Positions 5,338 to 5,490 of a DNA stretch of 5,490 nt are shown in pieces. Under the pieces are notes generated by a model. The model ran no database searches. It was not told where the DNA came from and was given only the letters and a program-made list of their open reading frames with translations. Made by a program: the position numbers and the translations under genes. Positions within the stretch are counted from its first letter, which is position 1; each line of letters begins with the position of its first letter. Source of the stretch: AC-69 sp036519575 (GTDB lineage: Bacteria > Actinomycetota > UBA4738 > HRBIN12); NCBI GenBank assembly GCA_036519575.1, contig DATDKZ010000073.1:1-5490 (forward strand), in the 5' to 3' direction.

Positions 5338-5490
5338 CTAACCGACTTGGCCCCGGATCGTGAGGTAAAGCGGGATGAACACGATACTCAAGAGAAGACA
5401 GCCGAAGAACCACGCAGCTGGCGTGTCCACGGTGAGGAACCCACTCGAGAAAACCACGGGAGTACCCCGTTTGCTATGGGCCTTCGCGTC
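5338..5490 (-). CDS. Membrane protein, C-terminal end only
   Basis: A minus-strand frame enters from the right edge and ends at TAG 5338-5340, giving 50 residues with no start inside the window. After a polar stretch (AKAHSKRGTPVVFSSG) comes TPAAWFFGCLLLSIVFIPLY, one clear membrane helix, then a short positive tail LTIRGQVG. Trp at the helix start and a Pro-Leu-Tyr end before a basic tail are typical of the last helix of small bacterial membrane proteins, with the tail predicted inside the cell. The family is not recognisable from this part. It lies 143 bp upstream of the iron-sulfur gene on the same strand, too far to assume an operon. Competing plus-strand frames here show no recognisable protein. 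Confidence 0.6.
   Translation of the reverse strand, partial: DAKAHSKRGTPVVFSSGFLTVDTPAAWFFGCLLLSIVFIPLYLTIRGQVG

Noticed and set aside
5298..5363. A 21-codon plus-strand reading frame starting MNTIRRRIW.
   Set aside because: No good binding site, no family resemblance, and its end overlaps the membrane gene on the other strand.
5297..5387. A 14-bp direct repeat GATGAACACGATAC at 5297-5310 and 5374-5387, considered as an attachment site or duplicated start region.
   Set aside because: The second copy lies inside the right-edge membrane gene, no recombinase is near, and another unrelated 14-bp match (CTCTGGCTCGGTCG, near 2163 and 4716) occurs by chance in the same window.

Overview
The window is GC-rich, densely packed and uses GTG/TTG as well as ATG starts. 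It looks like a chromosomal segment of an environmental bacterium. An Ada-AraC-AlkA fusion of mycobacterial type, mixed strong-SD and possibly leaderless starts, and the small membrane proteins favour an actinomycete-like lineage; Chloroflexota is an alternative. No marker gene fixes the taxonomy. I see no tRNA, rRNA, CRISPR array, insertion sequence or integrase.

Layout, left to right. (1) 1-137 (+) is the 3' end of a small two-helix membrane protein. (2) 164-630 (-) is a DUF2269-like four-helix membrane protein broken by one missing base near 503-505. (3) After a 158-bp divergent spacer, 789-2225 (+) encodes an alkylation-response fusion: methyl-accepting AdaA zinc domain, AraC-type DNA-binding domain and AlkA 3-methyladenine glycosylase. 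(4) On the minus strand, 2554-3738 encodes a secreted HAF-repeat protein with seven repeat units, followed 9 bp later by a NIPSNAP-family gene (2182-2544). The NIPSNAP gene runs 44 bp into the 3' end of the glycosylase gene. (5) A 295-bp spacer without a convincing gene precedes a RusA-type Holliday junction resolvase-like gene at 4034-4459 (+). (6) A hairpin-bearing 57-bp convergent gap leads to 4517-5194 (-), a predicted three-cluster iron-sulfur protein (CDGSH, Fer4_19-like, CDGSH). (7) 5338-5490 (-) is the C-terminal end of another membrane protein that continues outside the window.

Two genes deal directly with DNA (alkylation repair, and branched-DNA cleavage by the RusA-like protein), but they are separate transcription units and nothing shows that they cooperate. 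The only likely operon fully inside the window is HAF protein plus NIPSNAP protein. This reads as ordinary accessory chromosome rather than a defence or mobile island. The points most worth checking are the frameshift, the seven-unit HAF protein, the chromosomal RusA with a catalytic-region insertion and Lys-to-Arg change, and the triple-cluster iron-sulfur protein with its compact start region.
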